Source: Carya illinoinensis (taxonomy: Eukaryota > Streptophyta > Magnoliopsida > Fagales > Juglandaceae). From it: a stretch of DNA of 64,000 bases. Made by a program: the position numbers and the translations under genes. Where the stretch lies: assembly GCF_018687715.1 (NCBI RefSeq), contig NC_056760.1, forward strand, positions 12,822,001-12,886,000. The letters are read 5' to 3'. The notes under the pieces were generated by a model. The model worked only from the letters and a program-made list of their open reading frames with translations, ran no database searches and had not been told where the DNA came from. This document shows positions 1 to 11,792 of the stretch, piece by piece. Each line of letters starts with the position of its first letter. The first letter of the stretch is position 1.

Positions 1-534
1 TTTCTAAATCATCAGAAATATTGCAATAGGAGATGTGCAGCAGAGATGAAATTGTTAAGACAATTGGGCACACAAAGAAAAAGCTTTGCTTAACCATTGG
101 CTATAAGATTTATCCTGGATTAAGTATAGGCATACTACTCAAGGCCAGAAATTTCCAAGTGTTTAAGGAGAATCAAGGTCGGAATATTCCTTTCAATTTG
201 AATTCACAGAAAAAACTCTCCTTTGTCAATTAAAGAAACAAGGAAAATGAAGCACGGAGAAAGGTATGTGGGAGGGCAGGGGAAGAAAAGCCTAAACCTA
301 TAGAGACTAAGCAGTGAGTCAACAAAGTAAGATAAGGAGAGCAACTTGAGACAAACATGGGACAGAAAAACTATCTGGCCAAGTTTTGAGACCATTAAAT
401 CAACTAAAGACGATAGGACCATAACAACTGTCAACTGAATCGAGGGGGTAGGACCTCCTAAAGAAAATCACAGGATACAAACCAGAAATATCTTGGAAAA
501 AGAGAAAGAAATGCACATACATAATATGACTCAC

Positions 535-1170
535 CCTGCAGCGGCAGACTGCTCTTCCAAAGGTTGCGAAGAATTTTCATGGTCACCCTGCTGCAATATT
601 AATATGGACAAATTTGTCCTTTGAGTTGGGTGCAAATTAATTACTAAAACAGCAGCAGCAGCGGGGTACCTGAAATGCTACTTTCATAGCCATATTCACT
701 AATTCTTCTTCACTCAATATTTTAAGTTCATCAACCCTGCATTCATTCATTAATTAGAGTAGCTGGCAATTAAAATGGAGATAAAACACACACACACACA
801 CACACGCAATGATACCATATGTACGTACAAAATATCTTCATCACACGGTTGAGACGAATCTGAACTGCCTAGTTCTGCCTCTAGATTCTGCACAGATGAC
901 AGAAACAATGTACCCAACATTTAATTTTATTCTAGAAGCACCAAGAAACTATATTTACGAAGCAATTGGAAAAACCCAAAAAATATTAGTCCAATAAATA
1001 GCCACCTGAAGTTGTAGGAGAAGAGAAGCCTCAAAGTGGGGAACCGAAGAGAGGGGGCTCACAAGGTTGGGGGCGTAAATGAGTCCGCCCCATGGAATTG
1101 AGAGGATTCCATCATCTTCCTCCACTACCCCTCCTCCTAGGCTTGCCCCTTGCTCCCTTATCATCTCCAT
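535..1170 (-). CDS. SRD2: snRNA-activating protein complex subunit (SRD2/SNAPC3-like), 5' exons, partial
   Basis: SNAPc binds promoters of snRNA genes in the nucleus and recruits RNA polymerase II or III. Four consecutive minus-strand exons read in phase: 1006-1170 (starts ATG at 1170), 829-887, 670-736 and 535-590. Each is bounded by AG and GT, and the phases (0, 2, 0, 2) agree. The protein opens with an acidic stretch, then IPWGGLIYAPNLVSPL and, after a junction, VDELKILSEEELV. From memory this resembles the N-terminus of plant SRD2/SNAP50 proteins (family usual form PRGGPIYVPNMVGPL). Arg-to-Trp, Pro-to-Leu and Gly-to-Ser changes in that block suggest a diverged copy. The zinc-binding C-terminal domain would lie beyond position 1 and is not visible, so activity cannot be judged. 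An imperfect (CA)n run at about 786-805 sits in the intron between exons 2 and 3. Confidence 0.65.
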
Positions 1171-3095
1171 TTATTCCTCTTCAACTGTACAATTACTGCA
1201 AAGTATTGCTGTTAGAGCCTTGGCATTGGTTTAGGCATTAGATTAGGCAGTTTTTGGCTAAAGATGTCACTTTTTACATGATGGCTAATGTATATTCAAA
1301 ATCAAGCCCACATTGGATTAGTTATCCTTCTCTCCATAATACTAAAATATTATTATTTTTTATTTATTTTTTAATCTATTTTTTTTAATGCATATATTAA
1401 ACCCATCAAATTAGCTTCATTTTCAATTTCATTATTTTAAAAAACAACAACCTATAAATACATCCAAAAAACAAAAAGCATCAAAATAAATAAATAAAAT
1501 CAAATTGACATCCTCCTCAAATTACATTAAGAAAACAATGTCAAAAAGAAGAAATATCTTTTTAATTGGTGACTAGCAATTAAACATATATGAACAACCT
1601 ATACAAACATATATCAAACATATACACAGACAAACATCTATCAAATTCTAATTGGCGACTGGTGAAAACCTTGATATAGACATATACAAACATATATCAA
1701 ATTCTAAATCCTTTTCTTTTGTGCTTAACTAACTAAAGCACACGAACCTACAAAGGTAGAGCACTAATTGATGTTTCAAGCATCAAAAGCAGGAAATTAG
1801 ACTAGCAACACATCTGTCCAGCAGATACATAACTATGCTCAGCATATACATAAAAAAATTACAGGCCTATAAATATAAACAAGCATGAAGTTCATATAAT
1901 CTCCAGATTAAGCAAAGTCACAGCCTTTACATATATAATTGAAGAGTTTTGATTGGGCTAAAGAACCTCAATTATTTGATCCAGTTCAATGCTCAAAACT
2001 TGGTTGAATTGAGACTCACTGACTCCATCCCTATTCACGAAGGAAATAGAAAATCAGCCCCATGCAGCATAAAACAATCATGTTAATCTGGTTTCTCATA
2101 CTCTAAATTCTGAATAACAAGAGAACAAAGATCCAATTTTTAAAATCCAGCAGCGCTAAACAACCAAAAAAAGGTGCAATGATGAAGCGCCCACAATTCC
2201 CAAAAGTAAACACTAATAGCAGAGCTTGGAGGCGCAAGAGAAAACCAGAAACAACAGAGTGATATACTTCAAGTAACAGCTAGCAAGCCTGTGAAACATA
2301 AAGCAGGGAAAGAACCACACAAAAAATAAATAAATAAAAATCAATTTCCATACGCCTCATAGCCAACCAACCAGCGGAATCGAAGTTACCCACTATAGGT
2401 AACACGACCGAAACAAACAACGAAAAATAGCCACGACATATTGAGCATGAAAATGGGAGAAAAGCCATGAAAATTTTTACTGGAATAACGAAGACACAGA
2501 AGCCAAACAAGAGTAATCGAAGTTCCGTACGGTCTCGGTGTTCTGCTCGATCACGTCGAGGCCGTGCACGGGGAACTGCGCGTACCCAGAGGTTTTGTTT
2601 CGATAATTTTCGCGGCGATGAGGTTTTGTTTCGCGGGAAATCAACCGAGGTATTCCAAGACAATTTTTCGATCGTTATATGTATATATATATATATATAG
2701 TAATTCATTATTTTTTTTTTTAAATAATGTTGTGAATTTTTTTTCAAAAAAATATTAAAAAAAAAATGAATAACACTTATCGGTGACTCGAACATAAAAT
2801 CTATTTCTCTAAGTTACTGTATTTGAATAATTTTATTTAAAATCCTTCATCCAACGTGACGTGAGAATTTTAATGAACATATCAACTAATTTTTTTATTT
2901 TTTTAAAGTAAAATTGGAATATGCCTAATCCAATGTAAATGATATTACGCAATACGTAGGGTTTTAGGACATGGTTCATCATTCTTGTCAGACTCTGTGA
3001 TTCATGTAGCTAATTTTATAGGCTTTTATTGTCTTCAGTTTTACGTTGGGGACTCATTTTATCAAACTATTCATCAGCCATTATTTATTCGAGTA
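1171..3095. other. Intergenic and leader DNA upstream of SRD2-like gene; GC-rich island
   Basis: AT-rich DNA with no convincing gene. It should hold the promoter and 5' leader of the minus-strand SRD2-like gene. Between about 2,500 and 2,660 the sequence turns GC- and CpG-rich, sharply unlike its flanks, and ends at a (TA)n run near 2,683-2,698. One minus-strand frame across the island gives a short sensible-looking peptide (GYAQFPVHGLDVIEQN) that I do not recognise. Another minus frame is open from 2,280 to 2,795 but is low in information and probably chance. A promoter or first exon is possible. Confidence 0.35.
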
Positions 3096-3236
3096 ATATT
3101 ATTTACAGTTATTTTTATATATTATATATATATTTTACTGATGTAATTAATTATATTAATATATTTTTATATACAACTAATCATATTAATATAATATATA
3201 AAATATTATATAAAAATAATTATACATAAAATTTTT
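3096..3236. repeat. Palindromic MITE-like repeat, AT-rich copy
   Basis: The left half (attatttacagttattttta, then a block containing tactgatgtaatta) is approximately the inverse complement of the right half, which ends taaaaataattatacataa. The whole segment can fold into one long imperfect hairpin. The same plan with the same words, including ctgatgtgattggc, recurs at 37,511-37,653. The two are therefore probably copies of one non-autonomous family. No coding sequence is present. No clear target-site duplication could be read. Confidence 0.45.
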
Positions 3237-3239
3237 ATA

Positions 3240-5700
3240 TCTACACTACCAAGCTGGGGTACAATTTCTCCCCGAAAGCCTACAATTGCGCTATGCAACC
3301 TTTTGTGGCAAGAAATGAATGAATGGTATCACTTGAACACTCACCCCAAAAAAACAAGAGAGAAAAAAAAAATTCATTTTTGGTCCATGAAATATCGTAG
3401 AAGCATTGCACAACCCATACCGTACAATTTAGAGTTGTCTTCCACCATCCCAAACCAGGTAGTGAATGAATTGTTCTCTTATGGTTGAGATGTCACTCAT
3501 CATCTCACACTATATATTTTATATAAAATAATTTTTTTATTTTATTATATTCTTTTTAAATAGATTAAGTTATTCTACTCATCATCCATACATTATATAC
3601 TTATTATTAAAAAATAAAAATAAAAAATGTGTGGTATGTGGTCTAAGAGATGACGGGTAGAAATCATCTAAAAAAAAATTTTGATTTAGATATGAGAGAA
3701 GTCTGGTATGGTTGTTTCTTGCTTAAAGTCAAAAGCATCCTTTGGTAGTTGCATCTTGTGTGCATGCTTGTGTGCTTGCTGTTGCCTAGAATTCAAGGCC
3801 TGCTTGTGCCATTTCTTGTTTTCTGGTAAATTTTGTGATTTTTCATCATTTGGAGATAACAAATTCAATGGGCTAAGGGACATGCTCATTTTATTAGTAA
3901 GATTATTGACCTTGCTCCGCTCCTGCTACTCACAGATCTTACACCCTAGCAGATATTAGCCAATAGAGGTGCAATTATGCATGATTTCTCTCGTATATTT
4001 TGCAATTTCCAGTTGTTGGTTTTCTTCTTTCTTCAGATTGTGAGGTCTTCTGGAAGGCTCACTTTCTCCTTTATGAGTGTTATTCCCTCATTCCTCCTTA
4101 TTTGCTTCTTGGGAAAAATATTTGAAGTATTGAATGAAACATTTCCCCCTATATGGTAATCCCATATCATACAATGACCTCCCCTAATGTAAATGAGGTG
4201 CTCTACCAACTGTGTTTCTCATATTTGCTTAAGAAATTGAATATATTTGGCTATGTGGTACTCAGTTTATACAAAATGGTCCTTACATCTTCCCAAGTTT
4301 GATTAAATAAATTGTACCCAGCAGTATGTTAGTTGAGTCTGCAACTTAAATGGGTTTAATTAGGCTGGAGATGAGTATCATTCTGCTTCTATATTTATTA
4401 TACAAAGCCCATTCGGACTTTGTATCAAACTGTTCTTCTCATAATAACAGTCCCCACATGTAAAATGACACGTAAACAAGCTCACAAGAAATTAGATAGG
4501 GACATTCTCAGCTGATTTCAGAATCAACTGAGAAGTTTTACACGAAACTCGGTTTGAAACCTACCTTGCCAACGCAAAAGAAGTACTTAGATCACAGCCG
4601 CAGCATACCAGCTTTGTTGCTGCCATAGCTAGACATAGGGGCACCACCAAGAGCCGTCGCCCCCACTGTGGTTTTGCTCATTTGCGCCCCAAAGTTTTTC
4701 TCCCTCAGCTTCTTCTGTCGCCCCTCACGCGCATATACCACAGCCGAGCCATTGCCCACCACAGTAGCCGTTGTCATCCATGAAGGTCGCCGCCATCTCC
4801 ATCGCCACTCCATGGTTTGATTTTTGCACCGATTTTTAGTTTATTTACCTATCTTGAATTTGAATGGGAGTCCATAAATTATTCCTTTACACAAGAATCC
4901 ATCAACCTTGTTGCTTATATTTACAAGGTCTATTAAAAGCATAAAATAATTTTTTTGTAAATCAGAAATTGCATAAAGTAAATATTAACTCATTCTGCTG
5001 TATTTTAGCTTGCAAATTAAGTTTGGTTAGAGTTTAAAAACCTGAATTGAAGGGAAGCAAAATGGGTAAAGTTCTGAATATGCGTATTCTAGTTTGTCCT
5101 AGTTAGATATTGATTATAAAATTAAGAGAGAATGTGGAGTTGAAATGCTATCCTCATACTATCTTGATATAGATGTTCTTTTTTTTACTTTTAAAAATTG
5201 GGAACCAGAAATGCACTTGAGTGTAAATACCAGATTTTTTCTATCAGGAGTCCTTTTTTTTTTTAATCTGCAATACCCAATAATTCAGATTTTTCTAAAA
5301 TTAGAAGACATGAATTAGTGTGATCTTCCTTTATTTTAGTTTGAATCATTTTTAGGTTTTTCATTATTATCTTCTACTTTCTGTTCATTTACTTTCTCTT
5401 CATTCCGACAGTGGATTATACATCTGAAAATCAGATTGATTTTGTATACATATAACTTTTTTTTTAATGTATATTATAGAATATTTTTTATATAAATTAT
5501 AGAATATAACCATTGATATGCTATAAAATCCATGTGAATTACAGATTTTTTTTTTTTTTGTTTCTTTTGAAATCAGCCGAATCAAATTTTGTGTTTACCC
5601 TTATTTTGTGTTTTTTATTTTGTAATAAAGGATAAATTTTAAAGTTCCGATAGTGATGACTTGAGATGATGCCGAGTCACACGAGTAGAAGGTGAAGATG
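3240..5700. other. Intergenic DNA, no supported gene
   Basis: Mostly AT-rich non-coding sequence. Around 3,487-3,672 there is another possible inverted-repeat element. It opens with cactcatcatctcacac and closes with gtgtggtatgtggtctaaga, but the pairing is weaker than in the clear MITE copies. An open frame at 4,592-4,813 on the minus strand encodes 73 residues rich in Arg, Gly and Ala, starting MEWRWRWRRP. I do not recognise it, and its base composition stands out from the flanks, so it could be a gene relic. Confidence 0.3.
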
Positions 5701-5712
5701 TCGAATATGTGA

Positions 5713-6240
5713 ATGTGGAACATGACGTTTGTGAATGTGGAAGATGGAGTTCATGTGGATGATGGAGTAAATTTGATTTCTTCTTCAAGTAGTGGTTTAT
5801 TGGAGCCATTCATCGGTATGAAATTTGATGACATAGAAGACGCCCAAGTATTTTACAAGACGTATGCAAGAAGAAAAGGTTTTGTCATTCGTACCAATCA
5901 TACTCGATTGTCGAAATAGGAGAAAAAACTTATTGCGGTAAACTATCTTTGCCCAAGGGAAGGCTTTTGACAGGAAATGACCATCATGTCGATATTGAAG
6001 ATACAGATTACCTAGGTGGAGGGGAGTCAACTAACTCACAAAATGTTGTAAGAAATTAGATTATCTCAAATTTTTCACAAACGGTACAAGACTCTCCATG
6101 GGTGCCAATGAAAGGGCACCCAAAATCTTTGAGAGTGAAGAACCCAAAAGAGATGCAACCAACAAAAAACAGGTATTGTGGCATTTGTAAAATGGAAGGA
6201 CATGCTAGGAATGATCGTCCTTCAATGAGGTATTGTAGCT
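5713..6240 (+). pseudogene. FAR1-related sequence (FRS), truncated pseudogene
   Basis: FAR1/FRS proteins are transcription factors derived from Mutator-like transposases. At 5,713-5,919 the plus strand encodes an N-terminal segment ending in the FAR1 DNA-binding motif (FYKTYARRKGFVIRTNHTRL). The frame then meets TAG, and homology continues in the same frame with EKKLIAVNYLCPREGF before a second stop. Only about 200 bases later comes the family's extreme C-terminus (PWVPMKGHPKSLRVKNPKEM, then CGICKMEGHARND). There the last ligand of the CCHC knuckle is Arg instead of Cys. The roughly 500-residue transposase-like middle and the SWIM domain are missing. Nonsense codons, an internal deletion and the lost zinc ligand make this a pseudogene. 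Confidence 0.75.
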
Positions 6241-6249
6241 TTTTAATCT

Positions 6250-8640
6250 TCATGGTTTATTGGTTTTTAATCAAAGATCTAAACTTGTTTTTATGGTATT
6301 TGTTGTTGTTTATGTAGGGATATTGGATATACACCTGAGGTCGATTGTCAAAACTTGGATGCTTAATCGAAATCTGCTTATGTATGTCATTAATACTTTT
6401 TTTGTGATATTATGGTTGCTTATATTTGGTTTTGTAAACTTAATGTGATTATTGGTTAAAACTTAATGTGACAGGAAAGTTGTGAAGCTATTGAAACTTG
6501 TGACATGTTTGTGGATTGAAGCTTGTGAAGTTTTTGTTGAGAAGAGGCTTGTGATTCTATTCTGGAGTGGTTGGCTTGAACTTATGTATTTAGAGCCAAA
6601 TGTTTTGAACTTATGTATTCCGGAGTGGTTGGTTTGAACTTATGTATTTGGAGCCAAGTGTTTTGAATTTATGTAATTTTTTTTTATATAGTTTTTTTGG
6701 AACTCATGTAATTCTGAATATTTAATTGTGGATGGCAAGAGGTAATTCTGAACATGAATTATGAAATGCAAGAGGTATTCTTGAATTATGGATGTTTCAA
6801 AATTTTTGGCTTTATGTAGTTATTGCAAAAGTTGTCCATAATTTTGGTCTTTTGCCCTATATCCTGTAAGAAGTCACTTTAAAATCTGTGTATTACGTAT
6901 TCATTCCATTGCAAGACATTCCAAAACAATAAAGAAAAGGCACATGTTCATTAAATTCACAAAACCATACTAATTACATCACATGTTTATTACAATCAGT
7001 TGTCCAAAGCTAAAATAGCTTACATGAGTCGAGGCATTACCCAACATATACTAATGTTCTTGGGATACATATAAATTACAGCATAAATCGCAATAAAAAA
7101 TAACGACGATGTCAACAAGACTTTCAATGTAGCATTATACTTCTTCTCCATTGCTTTATATTTGGTTTGTTCGATTGTTACATGTTCATGAAATAACCTC
7201 TCATTCTTTCGTTGAGTTAATTCCAACGTTATCTTGTAGCATAAATTTTGTTCATTTTCAAAATCAATTCATTCAAAAAATTCACATTATTTATTGATCT
7301 TATAGTTTGGGTAATTGTAAAATCTTATGCCAAAACTATTACCTTTTCCAGAGATTCGGAGTTTTGATGGAATGCCACAGTATCAAAGTGGCTTGTCCAA
7401 ACTTGCTTTGTCTTTCTCTCTTGAAGTCCATGAACTTGAACCAGTATTGGTGTTTGAACTTGTCATTTGCTGGAACCTATAAAAACAACCGTGCAATTTT
7501 AAATGTGGCTAATAGTCAAATACATGAACTTATAAAGCAGGGGTAATATGAATATAAGGTAAAGTTTGCTTGCAGAATGAATTTCAATGATAAAAAAGTA
7601 GCAGGACGTATGTTGTCTTACCAATGATAAAAAAAAAAATGGGAGTTTTAACAAGCTTTTGATTATGTTTTGATAAGCAGGGGAAATGGTCAGCCATGTA
7701 TGACAGGAGTCTAAGATGTATCTTTTGATTATGTTTTAACAAGCTTTTCTCCCCCATTTTTCCCATGTTCTTTCCTTTTTCTTCTAGGTACTGTTTGTTT
7801 AAAGGCAGGTCTGAAACCTGAAGTGGTAGTTGAGAGTGGAACTAGAACATAAGCACGTTCAACTTATTACATAGAGATTCCTTCTATTGTACTTTGAAGT
7901 TATAGAGCATGTTGCTACTGCACATAGTGTTAGCTCTTTGTAATGTTTGTTTCTCAATTGGTCATAGGTATAATTCCATCGAATCTCTAATTCTGTCAAA
8001 GGGATTGTAATCAAACCAGTTACTATTTAACAAATTGTTGTTAATCTTTATTTCCCAAATTGTAGAGGACCAAAGTGGACAGATTTTTCAAAATGGACAT
8101 GAATGCATACACTGAGGAATTGAACTTAGTCTTTATATGTTTTTTATATGGGCATTGTCTGGGACATCTCATCATGGCCAGTTTCAATTTGTGAGGTCTA
8201 ACATAAGTTAAAAGCACATGTTCAAGTGAACTAGTAATGCACTGTTACACAACAAAGTGTGAAATTTCAAGCAAACTAGTAATGCATGTTTAGACTTTAT
8301 CACATCATATTTATCATTTACAAATGGAAGTGGCTCTACTGAGCCTTTCATCAAACATCTTGTGTGCCTACAAATGCCACAGTCATTCCAGTAGCCATTG
8401 GACTCACTATATTCCTCTTTACAAGCAAACACAACAGAGTCATTTCATTTGAGGGCGGCAACACTCCCCAATCAAGCAAATTGTACAATGAACCGACATG
8501 AAGATGAATAGGGGCTTGTTAGAATCATATAGGTGAAAATTGCAAATGTTTGTAATCAAGCAAATGGTAAGAATTTGAGGGAGATGATTTCAGACTGACT
8601 AGGAGGAGGAAGAGGCAGAAGATGATCAAATTAGCCGGAG
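6250..8640. other. Intergenic DNA after FRS relic; one small ORF
   Basis: Non-coding AT-rich sequence, apart from a minus-strand frame at 7,020-7,226. That frame gives a charged, coiled-coil-like start (MELTQRKNERLFHEH) followed by a hydrophobic span (VLLTSSLFFIAIYAVIYMY) that could cross a membrane. I recall similar short coiled-coil plus membrane tails in plant GRF zinc-finger proteins, but no zinc finger is visible upstream. It may be a relic. Nothing else in the stretch could be assigned. Confidence 0.3.
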
Positions 8641-8650
8641 AATGTGACCT

Positions 8651-8768
8651 GCTTCGATGGAGAGGAGGAGGTTTGTGCCGGAGAAGGTGAACAGCTTTGA
8701 TGGAGAGGAGGAGGTGACCCACGCCGGAGAAGGTGAATAGCTTCGATGGAGAGGAGGAGGTGACCCGC
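8651..8768. repeat. 43-46 bp tandem repeat, about 2.5 copies
   Basis: Successive units begin at 8,651, 8,694 and 8,740 with gcttcgatggagaggaggag or a one-base variant. The first two continue through a gccggagaaggtgaa block. The purine-rich strand creates long open frames on the opposite strand, which are artefacts of the repeat rather than genes. Confidence 0.7.
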
Positions 8769-8850
8769 GACTTCTCAAGTGACTGGTGTGTGCCAAGGGA
8801 GAGGATTTCGGAGGGCTTCGAGGGAGATAGATAAAGAGAAAATATTGGGA

Positions 8851-8977
8851 GCAACCATTATTCATCACTACACACCACACACCTTATAAAAAATATCTAT
8901 ATATTCTATAAAAAGTATCCCTACATCCTATAAAAACTTATAAGTGTGTGGTGTGTAATATAAATAGTGGCTGATGC
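8851..8977. repeat. Short inverted-repeat (MITE-like) element
   Basis: The left end contains ctacacaccacacacctta. The right end contains taagtgtgtggtgtgta, its near-perfect inverse complement. Outer segments (accattattcatca and taaatagtggctg) also pair imperfectly. The loop is AT-rich with repeated cctataaaaa words. The layout fits a small non-autonomous DNA transposon. No target-site duplication was clear. Confidence 0.55.
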
Positions 8978-9306
8978 ATAGAATTACTCATATAAAACAC
9001 AGACTTTTGAAATTAGATAGGGAAAGCTTCGGTGCAGATAGGTCCATAGATTATAAAATGGAAGAGATATGTGGCGGGTCATAATTGGAGGGCTATTATT
9101 ATGAGAAGAGCAGCCTGACCGGTTAAAAGGTTTTTCCTCTGTCATATAGCTCAACAATGAGCCAAATGTGGGTTGCAGACAAGTTGCTTGTTTGGTTACC
9201 AACCTATTAGGAGCTACATTTAAATCTTGACGGATTTATTGGGAATCTCATTTACTTGGATTATCATCTATTAGTATCATAAGGGCATAAATAATACTTG
9301 CATAAG

Positions 9307-10250
9307 CTACACCAAAGGCCATCATGCGAACACTGAACGTGAAGGGATTAACTTTGTTCCATTTAAAGAGTCACCTCCAGGTCTTAGATTTAACTAAATT
9401 AAATCTAAATGATTAAGCTGACTTCTCTTGCTATTTATTGAAGGGATGTCAGCTTCATACCTTTTAGAAAGCCCTGGTACTGGTAATGTACATCTCCAAA
9501 CTTCCCAATTTCTGAGAATGAGTAAGATAGAATTTCCATATTTCTTTGGTACACTCATGGTGCGTGGAAACTACCAAATTACCATATGCTCGGAATGCCA
9601 TTTTCAGTGGTTATGAAGTCAATGAGGCCTTGAGAGCACACATGGAAGTTCAAAGTAAATTACATCTCCAAGTTGAGGTACATTTCCTTCTCATGGGTTG
9701 TGGTGTGGTTTATTAAATAGGAGACCTCGGTCTTCCTACCATATTGTTGTGTAGGCTGAGAAGCACTTGCAGATTTGACAAGATGTAGAGTGGATATATA
9801 TTGCCATGCTCGAGAGAGCTTGTAAGATGCTTGCCAATCAATTTAGTTATTGACACAGAATGACAAAAATGTCAAGGACTGGTAAATAAGACACCAAGAA
9901 GTCAAGGACTGGTAAATAAGACACCAAGAAGTTCCTCTCTCGACTCTCTTGGCTTCTACTCATTACGGTCCCCTCAGTTGACCGAAACGCATGGCTCTGA
10001 AGAAATTCCGACTAGCCTGCACCCCCAAAGGGCTGACTGTTCTACTGAAAGTTGCCTAACATCACACGAGAGTCTAGGAGGATTGACTCTGGAAGGATCT
10101 CCAGGTGGAGGCAAGCAAAGGATGCTAAGCTTGGACTCAACTACAGCATCTTTGATTTGGGGTGAAGCCAAGATGAAATCCCAAGACATCAATGTAGCGC
10201 AAGTGAACCCACATTAAATCACTGGATATGGCATCTAGCACCAGAAACTC
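9307..10250 (+). pseudogene. MYB-CC (PHL/UNE16-type) transcription factor pseudogene
   Basis: Several exons of a GARP/MYB-CC gene can be traced on the plus strand. 9,307-9,380 carries the second half of the MYB-like domain (TPKAIMRTLNVKGLTLFHLK). About 9,440-9,520 carries SASYLLESPGTG. 9,608-9,677 carries the start of the coiled coil (GYEVNEALRAHMEVQSKLHL). From 9,755 it continues AEKHLQI, a TGA stop at 9,776-9,778, then MLERACKMLANQF. 9,978-10,217 gives the C-terminus (EEIPTSLHPQRADCSTESCL, ending INVAQVNPH). Splice borders are still present, so this is a duplicated rather than a processed copy. Lesions are the internal TGA, a frameshift near 9,480, a 30 bp tandem duplication at 9,871-9,930 bringing TAA codons, and a missing first MYB exon. 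It is a different clade from the PHL7-like gene 4 kb downstream. Confidence 0.8.
9871..9930. repeat. Perfect 30 bp tandem duplication inside the MYB-CC pseudogene
   Basis: Copies at 9,871-9,900 and 9,901-9,930 are identical and begin gtcaaggactggtaaataag. The unit is a multiple of three but brings a TAA stop with it. Perfect identity suggests a recent event. Confidence 0.9.
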
Positions 10251-11150
10251 TTCTGTTCATCTTCTGTTTACTGGATATGGAGTCTCACCTGTTCATCTTC
10301 TTATGATGGAGTGGAAATTCTTGGGTTTACAGTTCTGAGGAGAAATTCTTCTTCTCACTCATGGCCTTACATTAATCATAAGTGGAATGCTACTATTGAA
10401 ACTCCATCCTTCATGTCCGTAATGCTGGCAGGAACAGAGATAGAAACAGCTCGTCCAAACTGCGAATTCAAAACACCACGCCTTCAAGATTCAGGACTTT
10501 TTGCATCCGATTGCGTCAAAGTAAAAAATCCTTAGTTTTTCTTTTCTTTTAATTTTTATTTTTATTTATCAAGTCCTGAATTAGTGTAGAGAAATCAATA
10601 TACCATCCTTGATTGTTTCTGAATCGAAGTGAATATCTCACAACAACAAAGCAGTATATTCCTGATGTTGTGTATGGTACTGGAGAATATGAGGCTTTGC
10701 CACTAGTACTTTTATGCACTGCCTTTTTTTTTCAGACATATTAAATACTCAATAAATGTTATAAAATTCATTTAATCAAACTCTCTTTCCGCTATTAAAC
10801 TTGATTGAATCTTGAATATCTTCTTCCACTTGAAGCCTCGGAACTTGAGGGAATCATACATATGAATATCACCTCTCTGTTTTTTTGGACCACAAGAAAA
10901 AGATCACTGGTATCATTACTAAAATGAAGGTCTATGATGCACTTGCTAGTGATAAGTTGAGAGGGTGAAGTAGTTGACTAGGCCAATATACCACTTGTTT
11001 AAGGAGGGTTTCCGTTTACCATTGATTCCATAAAAAAAAAAAAACAAAGGAACTCTGGTCTCCACGAGACATTGTGGCTGAACAGTTGCTTGACCACCTT
11101 AACAGACGTGCATTACATGAACACAGAAAAGGACATTTGAGCTTTTTGAT
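10251..11150. other. Region downstream of the MYB-CC pseudogene; no supported gene
   Basis: Probable former 3' untranslated sequence of the pseudogene, followed by non-coding DNA. A plus-strand frame at 10,311-10,535 (74 residues) shows no recognisable motif and is probably chance. Confidence 0.3.
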
Positions 11151-11169
11151 CCAATTCATCCATTGTTTT

Positions 11170-11773
11170 TTTTTTTTTTTGATAGGTAACTTCTATCATT
11201 TCGAAATCACACAATACATCGTTTGTCCGCAGCAATGTAAGGCATGGCCACACTCGGTCCATCCTCCATCCATACGGATTCAGAGTCCAAAGGCAAAACT
11301 TTGCTAATACATGAGCAACCCGATTTCCCACCCCCCCCCCCCCCCCCTTTCTAACATGCAATAAGACGCCAGTTCCTTCTTCAGGTCTTCCACAAGCTGC
11401 CCACTCCACGAGGAATCAGGTACTGGATCTAATATTGCATCAATGATCAGCTTTCCATCCCCTTTAAAATCTGCTTCATATACTCCAAGATCTGCACACA
11501 ATAATAGAGCTCTTGATAAAGCATACCCTTCGGCTAGATAGGCTGTGTACACTAAATCCCTTTGGCCAGCTACCATCGTGACTGGGTCCCCCTTTGAGTC
11601 ACGTATAACAATGCCCAGCCCCACCTTCTGTACCGATTTGATAAAGCTGGCATCAAAATTCACCTTTAGCCTTGTTCCAAAGGGAGGTTTCCACATGCTA
11701 ATAGTGTCTCGGTCACCCCTTTCATTGGCTGGAGGTAGTCTCATCTCCGGACCTTCCCCAGGTTCCTCAACTG
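11170..11773 (-). mobile_element. 5'-truncated LINE with RNase H domain, flanked by a 19 bp TSD
   Basis: The 604 bp insertion begins with poly(T) and gataggtaac, the minus-strand poly(A) tail and 3' end of an L1-type element. It is flanked by identical copies of ccaattcatccattgtttt at 11,151-11,169 and 11,774-11,792. The last T residues are ambiguous with the tail. The minus-strand frame encodes a plant-type RNase H domain (FDASFIKSVQKVGLGIVIRD, then LAEGYALSRALLLCADLGV and DGKLIIDAI). A C17 run on the plus strand at 11,331-11,347 shifts the frame just before the NRVAHVLAKFCLW end of the domain. The RNase H lineage differs from the full-length LINE at 30.4 kb, which ends without such a domain. 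Confidence 0.9.
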
Positions 11774-11792
11774 CCAATTCATCCATTGTTTT

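Noticed and set aside
2280..2795. 171-residue minus-strand open frame
   Set aside because: It crosses a (TA)n run and poly(A/T), changes composition abruptly and shows no domain. Probably a chance frame through the CpG-rich island.
8525..8880. Overlapping minus-strand frames of 84 and 109 residues
   Set aside because: They are pyrimidine-rich readings of the 43-46 bp tandem repeat, with Ser/Pro/Leu repeats only.
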